NCBI GenBank assembly: GCA_020055645.1
Contig: CM034546.1
Location: forward strand, 4,402,001 to 4,466,000
DNA length: 64,000 nucleotides
Source: Tomocerus qinae
Taxonomy: Eukaryota > Arthropoda > Collembola > Entomobryomorpha > Tomoceridae
Reading direction: 5' to 3'
This document shows positions 53,368 through 64,000 of the stretch, in pieces. A program made the translations under genes and the position numbers. The notes beneath the pieces were generated by a model, which searched no databases, had not been told where the DNA came from, and saw only the letters and a list, made by a program, of their open reading frames with translations. Positions within the stretch are counted from its first letter, which is position 1, and each line of letters opens with the position of its first letter.

Positions 53368-53713
53368 TCATTACATCTGAATATGTTATAATCAGAAGTT
53401 ATATTTCATATATTGTTATTTATTTAAAGGAAGCGAAATCATTCGAAAACCTGGATCCCAAACTGTGGAATGACGTGAATTATTTCTTAAATTAAGATGC
53501 TTGTACTCATAATGTTCAGTATCAGTTCCAAATTTATTTTATTCAAGAATTAAGAATTATATCAAGAAATTAAGAAAAGCATCCGATTGCTATAATAAAA
53601 AAATGAATTTTTATGAATTCTTCCAAATGTACCTTTCATTTATTTGACGCCAAATTTCATCCCAACAACAAATTAAAATTTCAAAATTCGATTATGAAAT
53701 GCTTAACAAAATA
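53368..53713. other. Convergent 3' flanks of the divergent IR gene and gene D
   Basis: No gene. Matches 33340-33545 over most of its length, including ATTTGACGCCAAAT and GAAATGCTTAACAAAA-T beside the stop codon of gene D. Confidence 0.55.
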
Positions 53714-54175
53714 TTAATACTTTCGAGGTAATTTTGGAGCTTCAACCTTTCTGTCAAGACAATTTTGGCCTTCGGAGCAGATACAGGCGTAGTCTCCTGT
53801 GTCACAGGGAGCATCCATTAGGCATTGTCTTGGGTCAACTCCCTTGCGGATTTGGGTGCACTGAGCACCTTGGACACACCTGTAGAAGTCTTGGTCCACC
53901 CGGACGCATCTACTATTTGGAAGCAACTTGCACTCTCCGTCTTGGTAGGTTCTCTTCCATCGCCCGTCGGGACTGTCGCTGCAGTCACAGATCTTTGTCC
54001 TTGGATTACAAGTCGACCCAGGGAAGCATACTTTCCCAACGTTTCTTGTCGTTACAATTCCGTCGTTTTGAAATCCGGGATCACATCGATCTTGGAGCCC
54101 TAAGTAGTCCCCAATCCTCTTTGCAGAACCGGACGCAGCAAACACGGCCAAAATGACAGCCAGTTTGAAAATCAT
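53714..54175 (-). CDS. Small secreted cysteine-rich protein D
   Basis: 153 residues from the ATG at 54175. An upstream in-frame ATG at 54211 is rejected because a splice acceptor (TTATTTATTGCAG) lies between it and MIFKL, and paralogues start at MIFKL. Signal peptide to about residue 18 (AASGSA|KRIGDYLGL). Fourteen cysteines allow seven disulfides; ICDCSDSPDG replaces the CCC of A and C. The tail KLPRKY is basic. Promoter: TATA box at 54488-54495 and a TCAGTT initiator about 31 bases downstream (A at 54464). The flank is duplicated around pseudogene B. A secreted extracellular role is inferred from the signal peptide; partner unknown. Confidence 0.87.
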   Translation of the reverse strand: MIFKLAVILAVFAASGSAKRIGDYLGLQDRCDPGFQNDGIVTTRNVGKVCFPGSTCNPRTKICDCSDSPDGRWKRTYQDGECKLLPNSRCVRVDQDFYRCVQGAQCTQIRKGVDPRQCLMDAPCDTGDYACICSEGQNCLDRKVEAPKLPRKY

Positions 54176-54460
54176 GTTTTCTGCAATAAATAATTGATAA
54201 TAATATACCAATTTTATTACGATTATTTTTACAGTCTATACAACACAATAATTTAGTCTATAGAATTTATTAATTGTTAAGTAATTTCACTATCCCTATT
54301 TAGAATTCTATTACATAGTAGAATATCGAAAGGAAAAGAGAAAAATGGTAACCTTTGAATTATTCTTCTGCCTCTGGGTATTCTGAATTGGATAAAGATG
54401 TACTGGGTTGAATGAAGTGAAAATTTTGTCAAGAAAAGGTTAAGTTATTGTTCCGGACGA

Positions 54461-54495
54461 ACTGATACACTAAAAATTCTCCGTTCTCTTTTATA
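54461..54495 (-). promoter_or_regulatory. Core promoter of gene D (TATA + initiator)
   Basis: TATAAAAG (54495-54488) and arthropod-type initiator TCAGTT (54466-54461), with 31 bases from the first T of TATA to the initiator A. Pseudogene B keeps the same arrangement. Confidence 0.7.
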
Positions 54496-55534
54496 GTTTT
54501 TTCCATGCTAGAAATACATTAGATAACCTCAAATCTAAAACCTTAAGCGGTTTGTCCTTGGCCGAAAATTACTGCATTATACTAGGTTTGGGTTCTAATT
54601 AGGGTAGTAATGTAATTCACATTTTCATAATAAATGTGGATGGAATCACCTATAAGTATGTTACAGATAGTACAAATTTATTATTTAAGTGCTATCAATA
54701 AGAAGTATGTCGTGCCGGAAACCATGACCCAAGAATTAGTCATTTGCAACCGCTGACTTGTATTAAAAGATTTGTAATAGTATTTACACATTTCCAAATA
54801 TTATTTTCATGAACCAGTGAACAAACATACTAAAATAAAGGATACTAAAATTATCTGATTGAAAATTCTAGGGTAATTCCTGCTGTTCACTCCCTCTAAT
54901 ATAACAGAATTGTAATCGAAACTTTAAAATATAATATTATGCAAATTAGGGAAGTAATCCACCCTTAAACTTAGTAGACTAACATATGCACCGATTATGC
55001 ATTATTATTACTTGGAAAATTATATTGCACAATAATATGAAATAACATGTATTCGTATTTTGTGATCGTATGGTTAAATTTTTGGCTGCGACTAGAACTG
55101 GTTAAAAGACTTGTTATAGATATGTCGGTAAATTTAATGTAGATATAATATTATACATTAATAAATGCAGAAATTGGAAGAATTTTTGTAAGTATTGAAT
55201 CCATATTTTGCGTAGAAGTAAAAGAATGTCACACAATGCTAACAAATTCATGTTGGTGATAAAATATGACAACATCCATTACCAATAAATTCCAATAATT
55301 AAATCATAAATTTTGTCAGTTTTTTTTCTGTCCACAATTTATTTCATTTTTCCCACTTCAAATTGATAAAGATTTTAATACCAGTAAGAATTAAGTAGAA
55401 AATCACATAAATTCATTAATGAATTCCCATAAACATTTCCAATCCTGTTAATAATTCTGATGATGCCTAATGTACAATGTACATTTCAATTTAATTTCAG
55501 ATTGCAATTATAATATTCCAAAATAGAAAGAGAA
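54496..55534. other. Upstream DNA of gene D and 3' flank of gene E
   Basis: No gene. 54496-54990 is colinear with 43352-44046 apart from the MITE present only there; the empty target site is at about 54661-54680. 54990-55534 shows no recognisable content. Confidence 0.5.
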
Positions 55535-56005
55535 TTAGTTGGTTGGAGTTGGAGGTAGGATTGGAGCAATAACCTTCGTGTCAAGACAGGTTTTGCCTTC
55601 TGGACAAATGCAGTTGTAGTCGCCGGTGTCACAGGGAGCATCAGCTGGGCATTTCAAGGGGTCATCAACTCCCTTGCGGGTTTGTGTGCATTCAGCCCCC
55701 TTCACACATCTGTAGAAGTCTTGATCAACCTTGACGCATTTGCTTCCAGGGAGAAGTTTGCAGTCTCCGTCTTGGTAAGTTCTCTTCCAGAGTCCGTCGG
55801 GACTGTCGCTGCAGTCGCAGATCTTGGTTACTGGATTACAAGTCGAACCGGAGAAGCAAACTTTTCCTTCATTTTCCTTCGTGACGATTCCACCGTTTTG
55901 GACTGCGGGATCGCATTGGTCCTGGAGACTGATGTAGTCACCGATTCTTTTGGCAAAAATGGGTGCAGCCATCACGGCCAAAACCACAGTTAGCTTGAAA
56001 ATCAT
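55535..56005 (-). CDS. Small secreted cysteine-rich protein E
   Basis: 156 residues. Signal peptide MIFKLTVVLAVMAAPIFA, then KRIGDYISLQDQCDP and the family framework with 14 cysteines (ICDCSDSPDGLWKRTYQDG, VDQDFYRCVKGAECTQTRKG, PCDTGDYNCICPEG). It has an extra Asp in KGVDDPLKC and a proline-rich tail (APILPPTPTN) not seen in A, C and D. A TTTTTTGCAG acceptor lies five bases before the ATG, implying a 5'-UTR intron. Upstream, AGAACAGAAGCAAGACTGC (about 56274-56256 on the minus strand) matches the family start region, but no clear TATA box is seen. It is the last family member in the array. Confidence 0.87.
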   Translation of the reverse strand: MIFKLTVVLAVMAAPIFAKRIGDYISLQDQCDPAVQNGGIVTKENEGKVCFSGSTCNPVTKICDCSDSPDGLWKRTYQDGDCKLLPGSKCVKVDQDFYRCVKGAECTQTRKGVDDPLKCPADAPCDTGDYNCICPEGKTCLDTKVIAPILPPTPTN

Positions 56006-59000
56006 GTTTGCTGCAAAAAATAAAGAAAAGGATTATTTTCAGTATTGACAGAATATTCCAAAAATCCCAAAAAAGTATTTTTACAGTATTGTAAGAATTT
56101 CCAAGTCAAGAATGAATCAAAGCGATGATTTCAATTAAAAATGGAAAGAGAAATTAAATTGGAGATTGTGTGTTGGAATATTTTCAAGTAATGTAAATGC
56201 AGCTTACGTTTAAGTTTCAGATTTGATATCAGTGGGAGAGATGAGATTGGGTTGTTAGCAGTCTTGCTTCTGTTCTGTCACTGAACTGCCTAGGTGCTGG
56301 TTCATTGGAAAGTAGATAAAGATAAATCGAATGTAGGTAGTTGATAAAAATGATTTCCTGTTTTGTAGCTTATAGAGACGCCTACGTGAGAATAAAAAAG
56401 CAAGAGCTCATCAAAGGATAGTTAAAATGTCATTGTATATAATGATGGGCTGGTATAAGGCTATCTTCGTAATAAATAATCTACATAATATTATCTTCAG
56501 TCAGGATGCATGCACCTGTATTATTTTGGCCATCTGCACTCAACCAATTGTTCAGGTACCTTGGTCATGTTTTCTACTTCTGTTGCCTTTTCCTCTTAAA
56601 TAGGTATATTAGCATAGACATCGACAGTATTTAAATAATTATACTGTGGATGTTGAGCACAATAGACTTAATATTATGCTCCTATATATGTGAGTCATGA
56701 TTCATAATTTATCTTCATTGTTGTGTATTACGATGTTTAATTTGTAAAGGAAGATACGTGAGTAAACATGTTTAGATAAGTATTATGCACAACCAAAAGC
56801 TTGTTATCAACTACCAAGTTGAATATAGATGATAAAATTGTTATGCGTTTAGGTTTACTAACCCGTCTATGACCAAAACATTTACAGAGGTCTTTAACCG
56901 ATAGTGCACAACAGGGAATGCAGTCTTTAAGTTTGTGCTTTTAATACTACTAAATATAAAATAAATAACGTAAATATCACTATTCAATTTTAAAATGTAA
57001 AAAATGGCAAATAATTATAATTTTTTAAATATAAAATGTAATTATTAGCCGTAAATTGGCTAATATTTCAATACGCGATTAAGGACTCATTAATAGATTT
57101 AAATATTTATATTTTGGCTTTAATAATTACTATTACGATTATTACATTAAGTATTCATCTTAATGTAGTTTATAGTGGTTTAAAAATTGTAATCCCCCAT
57201 TAGGATATCAAAGTTTTGGATATTCCCGTTTTCCACCTTTCTCCCTTTGTTGAACGTCCTGGAAATAGTGGGAAATGTGGTAAATAGGACTTATAAGACC
57301 TAACAATTTTAATTTTGGCGCAATTTTTTATCCATTTCCAACACTTGCTATCCATTTTGATACTCACATTTCGAGTTGGAAATGGAAAACTTCCTGTTAA
57401 GGGTAGTTCTCAGTGGAATCCTCAAGGGTTACTTTGGCCATTTTGAAAGCATCCTACTATCTTTTTTAATTTTCAGAACACATCTACACCGTATGGAATT
57501 ATTTTTGAAGAATAACATAACTAGAATTAATTAAAACTTTTCTGAAACCGTTTTGTAAATTATAGATAACATAATGTATCAAACTCGGCGCAATCAAATT
57601 GGCGATAAGGTTCCCAGGCATGATTTTGAGCGGCATTTATTTTATATAGAACATTTATTATCTGTATTTACACAGTAAAGATTTCCAACTGTGTCACCTT
57701 TGTTATTTCTAGGGTTAATCATATTCACTGTGTTAATTTTAATAATAATGTAAATAAGCAAACATGTGCACAATGGAAAAAAGTTTATGCCGTCAGTTAA
57801 ACTGAGGAAATCAAACGAAGAACGCAGCATACAATAGCCTGGTAAAAGAGAATAACCTCGTCGTTCTTTGATAATTTGTATATATAATTTTATGCCCAAA
57901 ACATTTACAGTGAAATTTTTTCAAATGACAATTGAAGACAATTTTGATATTTTAATAGCTAAGTTGCACTCATATGCACGCATTTAGAAGTGACCACGAG
58001 CATATCTATCCACGGAAATGATGCCTTTGTACATTATTTAAACTTAAAAATCTGGATTAAAAATTATAAAATTAGAAGCAAATAATTTTTAAGTCGCTTA
58101 AAAATACACTTTACTATTACTTATTTACTTTAAATACACTAAGATTTTCATATATGATAATGTATTTAAATGGGCAAGTTTGAAAGGAATTATAAAGGCA
58201 ATAAGGCATCATTTTTAACTAAATAAATTAAAATATAAGATTAAATAAATTTAAAAGGTTATACGTCATAAAAGTTATAGAAGATGGCATAGTTATTATA
58301 ATTATGTAAAACAAAAGTTTGTAATAACCTTAAATTCAGTCATATCATAATACAGCTTCACCTGTATAGCAAATTCCATTAGCAAAACGACACAAAAACA
58401 ACAAAAAGGAAAAATGCAAAAAAGAACAAAAAGGAAAATTTTAAAAGGAACAAAAAGGTGCTAGCAAAAAGGCAACCATTTTTCATGCCCTGCACACTTG
58501 AAAGACTAGTGTGTAAATAACAAGGTCTTATTGCTTATAATATTAACTAAAACGTTTAAAGTTTAAAGAGTAAGCTTTAGAGTACACTTTAAAGTCCCAG
58601 ACAACTCTCCAATAGTGAGAAAATTATGACTTGGTGGTTATTATTCTCAGTATTTGATTATACGAACGAGCTTCAAGCTAATTACTATTTATGATTCAAG
58701 TTTAGAGTTTTGGATTCTGAGGTTGTAAATAAACCTTGACATCCTTTTATTCTACGTATACCTATAATGTTAGCAAAGTACGTAAGTGCATGTTAAATAT
58801 TCAGAATTTGCGTAGCTTGTAAATGTAATAATAATTACATGGATGCAAATATTATTAGCAAATACTTGCTCCGGTACTAAGTGAATGCAAAACTTGCAGA
58901 ACAGCTTGGTACCTGCATCTACTTATTAAATAACGAGATTGCAATATTCCCAACCTGATCAGTCGACCCTCGGAAAATCAGTTGCTAAGAATAAGCATAA

Positions 59001-60172
59001 ATGGATCTCACTGCAAAGCCTTTCGATTTGACCTCTACTGTTGGGAATAAATAATAATTTTAATCAACTGCTACGTCAATAATAAAATCTCCCAGAGTTC
59101 TGAGAAGCGAATGAATTCCAATCGGCCCCTTTGACTTTACAAATAGCATTTTAGCCATAGGGCAAAGCAAACACGTCAAACTGTAACATGTACAGGTAAA
59201 AAATATTATGTAAGAGTTTCCTATCCTTTTAAATTCCTTTGCGAGTTTCTCATTCCTAGAAGTTGATAACGATCTATTCAATATTGATGCACAACTTATC
59301 TAATATTGCGTAGTTAGTACTAATAAGTTTTTGCTGTTTGATTCTAAAATAACCAATAAGTAAAATAAGAAACAAACGAGAATATTTCTAGGAATTTCTT
59401 CCCACTGTAGTATACTGATAAGTGATGATCTAATATACACAGATTGATACAATTAGACATCCTTTTACCTTGACAAACCATACATGTATCCCTAACCAAC
59501 CACAACCACGTCCTAGCTGATAGAGCTTACTATATTTAAATTTTTATCACTACTAATATTATATGGACATTATTCATTGTAATGCATAAAATTGTAGATT
59601 TTATTCACATAATAATTCAATTATTGACATTGTGTATATTAGTAGGTTATCATTACTATTTTCCTTATACACTTCTTGTAACAGGCCACAATTAACACGA
59701 AATAATTGGAAAAATGTTAATTTAAACACAAAAATTTACAACAATTTTCAAAAAATTATGAGAAAAATTAATTTTCAGCATGTTTTAGTAGTGTTACGTC
59801 ATTTTAAGTCATCTTTACCTAAAAAAATTGAATTGAGTTGCTTAAATATTCCATTGAGTTAGTTTTGGAGCCTTTAAAACTATTTCATACACATTAACAA
59901 TAATATGCGTACTGCATACTTTTTTTAAGTAATACATTTTACCAAATTATTTATAAGTACTTAGTTAACATTATTCAATTAGGATTATGACGACCAAATA
60001 TTAGTTAATTTATTGGTAGAATACAATGGCGGATCTTGTATAATTCACAAATGACGATTTTCAAAGTCACGGACTTCATTGCGATGCTGGATGATAATCT
60101 AATCAAAAACAAATTATATTTACGTAAGATAGTCGATTGAATATCAACTTCAAGAAAGTATTTATATGGGCA
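56006..60172. other. Large non-coding interval
   Basis: More than 4 kb without a supported gene. 56020-56290 is the 5' region of gene E. 58380-58492 is A-rich with AACAAAAAGGAAAA repeats ending in TTTTTCATGCCCTG, the same end as the family-3 hAT MITE; its other end was not found. Short open frames at 57642-57899, 59060-59281 and 59632-59862 lack domains, splice context or codon bias. Confidence 0.5.
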
Positions 60173-63100
60173 TCAAACCTGAGATACGTGCATGTTAGGG
60201 ATATCCGCCGAGTAGGCTTCCAAGTTTTCAACAACTCTATTAATTTTCCCTGGCTGACGTGGAGTGAATTGTGCAAAAGCTGGTTTAGAGTAAGGACTTC
60301 TATCAAATGGATAGCCCATTGGCTTTGCATCAGGATATTTCCTCCCGACGATTCCACAGTGAATATAAGAAGGCCTGCAAGTAGCATTTAGATTTGTAGC
60401 AAAGTCCCCAATTTTCTCCTCCGTGATTGTCGAATTGTTGTCAACATGGTCATCTGCACCGTCAGTAACCATCACAAATAAGTCAAAGACCATTCCGTTT
60501 TCTGTGCCTTTCGGAAGTAGCAGATGATGAGGGAAGCCACATTCACATGTCGTTCTGGAATTCACACCTGCCTGAATTTCTTCGGTTAATTCTCTAATTG
60601 ACTTTGGCCACTCTGCAGTCAAAGAAGATTCTGTCGATTTTCTTTTCAAAGCATTAATTCCTGGTTTCACTGATTGAAAATGAAAAAAACACAATTATTA
60701 AAAAAAATTTAAATGCCACAATGAGGAATTAAATAAAGTCCATTCTGAAAACGGTTAGCACTTACAAACTGTAGAAAACGCATCCATTGTGAAAAATAAC
60801 CTTCGTTGTTCGGTCATAGTAAACCGTTTATTTTGCTTTGGAGATTTAAATCTTGGAGCTAGAAAAATCCGCACGGTAGCTAACGTTGGATTTCTTAAAG
60901 AATTTCTCTGTAAGATTAAACAAACAATTTTGTAAGTAAATATATGATTATGTAATTGATTAGAAGTTAAATGAACGAGATTACAATGTTTATTTGATAT
61001 TGGAACTCCTGGTGGTCCAAGTGTTTAGCACAAACGTTGACTCTCAATGTATTATTAGGGTTTCTAGTTCTGTTGAAATCAAGTCCTCCGTCAAGTTGAA
61101 ACCTTCGTATTTTCCAAAACGTTTGCAGACGATTTATCGGCGCCCCTCGCACATCATCCGGGAAAACTTTGACGCTGTCAATCTTTATACCTTTGAATAC
61201 CAAAGGATGGTCGCCCTGATAAACGAAAAATTATTACTAAAATTGTTCAGAATTCAATACATCGGGACAATACTTTAATATTCTCACCCCAAACGGAGTA
61301 TATGGTTTCAAATGTTTTAGTTTATAGGACTGGAAGATAATATCAACATATTTGTGCCAGCGGTAAAAAATGATGTCCCTCATTGCTGTTGCCTTAATAT
61401 ACAATTTAGATATTAGAAATTGAGTCATGAACAGTAAGCATAGGATGATATTGCTCATTTACTCACCTGGTCGCCCATTACGCCAATAGTTCCCTAAAAA
61501 ATGAAAATAATTGACAATTAGTTGAATCCAGTTAGAATAAATCACAACAATTGAATAATACTATTTTAGTATTTATTATAAAGCCATAATAGATTAGAGT
61601 GTTAGAAGAGTACGTTAGGGGCGTCGACCAAAGAGATGAGATTGTGGCCCTGATTGTGGAATCCTGTCTGTCCATAATGCCTACTGTTGATAGATCTCAC
61701 AGAGGCTTCAGACAACTCTCCCAATATATTGATGCTATCATATCCATTTATTTCCAGAAATCCATTGTCCTGAATTAACAAGAAAAGATTACACTTGTTA
61801 ATGATTTGCTTAAATAAAATTATAATTTACAGGGGATTTACGTGGAGTACTCCTCCTTGATTAATTGCATCCAGAACTCGATTACGTTCTATCGTTAGAT
61901 TTCTTAGAGCTTCACGTTCTCGAGGCATTAAAGCTAACTACAAAAATACAAATTAAATATCTCCTCTTCAAATAACATTATTATAATTGGAGTTTTCAAT
62001 GTTTATACATAAAATGGTAAAGTGAGAGTTTTATATTTTCTTACGGATAAATTTCTTCGTGGCTGTCTTTCCGCAAATGGTCTTGAAGAAATCCCGTCTG
62101 TCATATGAGGATTGTATCCTTCTTCTAAAATTGAATCTGTTTGAATGTTCAAAGGTGTTTGAGGTTCCAAATTATTCGCAATCCTTTCAGCCGCGTACCT
62201 ATTTGTTCAAAGAGTCAAACGATTCATTTGGAATTAATAAATATCTACAAAAGGACTAAATACTCATGCATCAAGACACAATTATAATAAGGGATTACAA
62301 GTATTCAAAATAAATAAATATTTCAAATTAAATTTCAGAGAAAACAAACTAACCTTGAAATTAATTCATGGTGAAAAAAGTAAAAGAATTCACCTCGTCG
62401 GTCAATAGTAGCATTACTTCTTGTGGGATTCAGTAAATGCCAAACCCAATGACTGAAACAAGAAAATGATAAGTTAGTTAATGTCGTGGTTGAATGGCAA
62501 CTATAATTACCCCAAACGAGATGCAATACAGATAATCATTGAACCGAACATTCTTATCTTGCGTGGTAACCCATTACATTCAATAAACGATAAACTGATT
62601 GCTATTGAACACATTCTTACTGCGTATTCAGTTGTAAATCCTCTCGGAAATACCAAAGACGATTTTCAATCCCATTGTCTGCTCCAAGTCGCTCATCTAG
62701 CTCGACACACCACTGGAAACATTTTTAATCAATTAAATTTTAATTGAATTTACAAATAATATTTTAAACAAACTTGAATATTTAACAGTTCGTGAACAAT
62801 TTTAAAACCTGGGGAGATTGATGGTTCTGAAAAACGGCCGCAGGGAAAAAAGATGTAGGAAATAATTCCAACGGACTTGCTCTGTTCATTTCCAAGATTC
62901 TCGGTACTCGCACCAATTGTGCTCTCAAGAAGGCTACATACCAAATTTTAGGGTGAATGTCGGGACTGATTTTCGACCTTGAACAAAAGTCAAAAAAGGC
63001 AGTCGTATTTGGTTGATCTATTTAAAATACAGAGTTTGGATCAGAAGAAATAAACACCTTCAAAGCAAAAATGGAATTTCAAACATGCTAAATTTCTTCA

Positions 63101-63405
63101 TGATTTTAAAAAGATTTACCCAAATAATATCCCGTTAAAATGTCGACTGCATTACTATGTTCTGGATTGAAACCTGCGTAGAATGAATTTTTTCCACATT
63201 TTTCAGAAATAGGTGTGACGTTATATTTCCCAATAAATCCTTTTTGGCTGGATACGTGTGCTGGTGCTTGAGTAACTTCGTACGGCGATGAAATGTAAAT
63301 GTCAAAATACCTTTTCGCAAAAGATTCTAGTGTCTGTTGAAGTGAATAGACATTTGAATAACAAGAAATTACTAGAAAAATTGAGAAAAATATTGTAAAA
63401 TTCAT
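60173..63405 (-). CDS. Hemocyanin/prophenoloxidase superfamily protein, complete 12-exon gene
   Basis: Twelve minus-strand exons with GT-AG junctions: 63405-63120, 63017-62809, 62712-62621, 62452-62354, 62198-62045, 61937-61842, 61769-61614, 61493-61467 (27 bp), 61392-61288, 61215-60985, 60907-60766, 60669-60173. Phases join to 697 residues, a normal family length. Exon 1 encodes a signal peptide (FFSIFLVISCYSNVYS). The copper A site THHWVWH (residues 195-201) has H197-x3-H201 and the later His in RRGEFFYFFHH (about 223). The copper B site is FHNQGH (H350, H354) and FYRWH (H386). All six copper ligands are thus present. The C-terminal domain has TCECGFPHHLLLPKGT, FDLFVMVTD and KYPDAKPMGYPFDR. 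Family members bind dioxygen as hemocyanins or oxidise phenols; a signal peptide favours secreted hemocyanin over typical hexapod prophenoloxidase. The spacing between copper A ligands is about four residues shorter than usual. The donor after exon 7 (GTACTC) is the weakest junction. Confidence 0.9.
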
Positions 63406-64000
63406 TTCTTATCTTGTAACAATTTTAATATTTGATAGGACCAGCAAAGAATGTTATCCAGTCGCTGTAAAATGTCAATCTTTAATGTAGGTCTAGTTTT
63501 ACATTATAATACTGATACAACTCTTAAACTCTATTCTACTAACCAACGAGTAATACACTCATATTTTGTGAATACGCCATTCCAGATGAATGTATGTTTT
63601 AATGCACTTGCAGTTTAATCTGTTCATCATCACGGCAATTTGCAATTGAAAATAAAAAACTAAAGTACCTAATGTCTATTTATTTTTAATCTTTCAGCCA
63701 TAAACTGCATTAGCAATGATCATCTAAGTCATCTTGCATCTGAGTACCTAATAAATGACCCTAAAATGGGAAAGTGAATCCATTTGTTTTTTTGGGGCAT
63801 CTTATATACCTTAATTGGCGTTTAATATCTTTTTGCGATACAAACAGAAGTAATAAACCTTATTGCAATACAAGATCATCATCCTATCAAAATCTTATCG
63901 TCTTTTAATTCCCATAGTAATACCTTCATGATGTGATAAAATTTATATTAACTAAACAGTCTGGTATAAATTGACTTTTATTTATTAAATATATAATAAA
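63406..64000. other. Upstream region of the hemocyanin-type gene
   Basis: AT-rich 5' flank with no gene. No convincing TATA box or initiator pair could be picked out. Confidence 0.4.

Noticed and set aside
53734-54156. 140-codon plus-strand frame antisense to gene D, and similar antisense frames at A, B and E
   Set aside because: Mirror-strand frames produced by the codon content of the real cysteine-rich genes; no independent support.
54176-54211. Upstream in-frame ATG for gene D adding twelve residues
   Set aside because: A splice acceptor lies between it and the MIFKL start, and all paralogues begin at MIFKL.

Overview
The window is AT-rich nuclear DNA from an arthropod. A springtail (Collembola) or other basal hexapod fits best, by inference from three things: a multi-exon hemocyanin-type gene with a signal peptide, a fungal-type polysaccharide deacetylase relative, and an expansion of single-exon ionotropic-receptor (IR) type genes. 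There are GT-AG introns, TATA/initiator promoters and many transposable elements. Nothing bacterial or viral is seen. All calls come from reading the sequence; no database search was possible.

Layout. 1-1304 (minus): edge-truncated transposase-like frame. 2336-3843: foldback transposon with a perfect 9-bp target duplication. 4650-6090 (minus): three-exon NodB/polysaccharide-deacetylase-like gene that has lost its metal ligands; a MITE sits in its second intron. 6430-6495: signal-peptide relic of a cysteine-rich secreted family. 7473-9640 (minus): IR pseudogene. 10327-10776 (minus): cysteine-rich secreted protein A. 12253-14492: composite minisatellite element. 16725-19172 (+): intact IR gene. 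20.0-20.85 kb: LINE relic. 21.1-31.2 kb (minus): decayed IR gene broken by a SINE-bearing insertion and by a young, complete BEL/Pao retrotransposon (24401-30486). 31.6-40.1 kb: second, rearranged copy of the 10.0-19.3 kb segment, with intact IR gene 37493-39961 but the small-protein coding region lost. 40.2-40.8 kb: deleted IR copy. 42.4-44.4 kb: cysteine-rich pseudogene B, a hAT-type MITE and an IR fragment. 47477-47926, 53714-54175 and 55535-56005 (minus): cysteine-rich genes C, D and E. 51328-53367 (+): third intact, divergent IR gene. 60173-63405 (minus): complete 12-exon hemocyanin/prophenoloxidase superfamily gene, 697 residues.

How it fits together. About 10-55 kb is a birth-and-death cluster in which two families alternate and duplicate together: IR-type channel-like receptors (3 intact, at least 4 broken) and small secreted proteins with 14-15 cysteines (4 intact, at least 4 relics or promoter-only copies). 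Mobile elements inserted between and after duplications often have a paralogous empty site inside the window, so their order of arrival can be read. Whether receptors and secreted proteins cooperate is unknown; the shared duplication history is the observation. The hemocyanin-type gene and the deacetylase-like gene flank the cluster and look unrelated to it.
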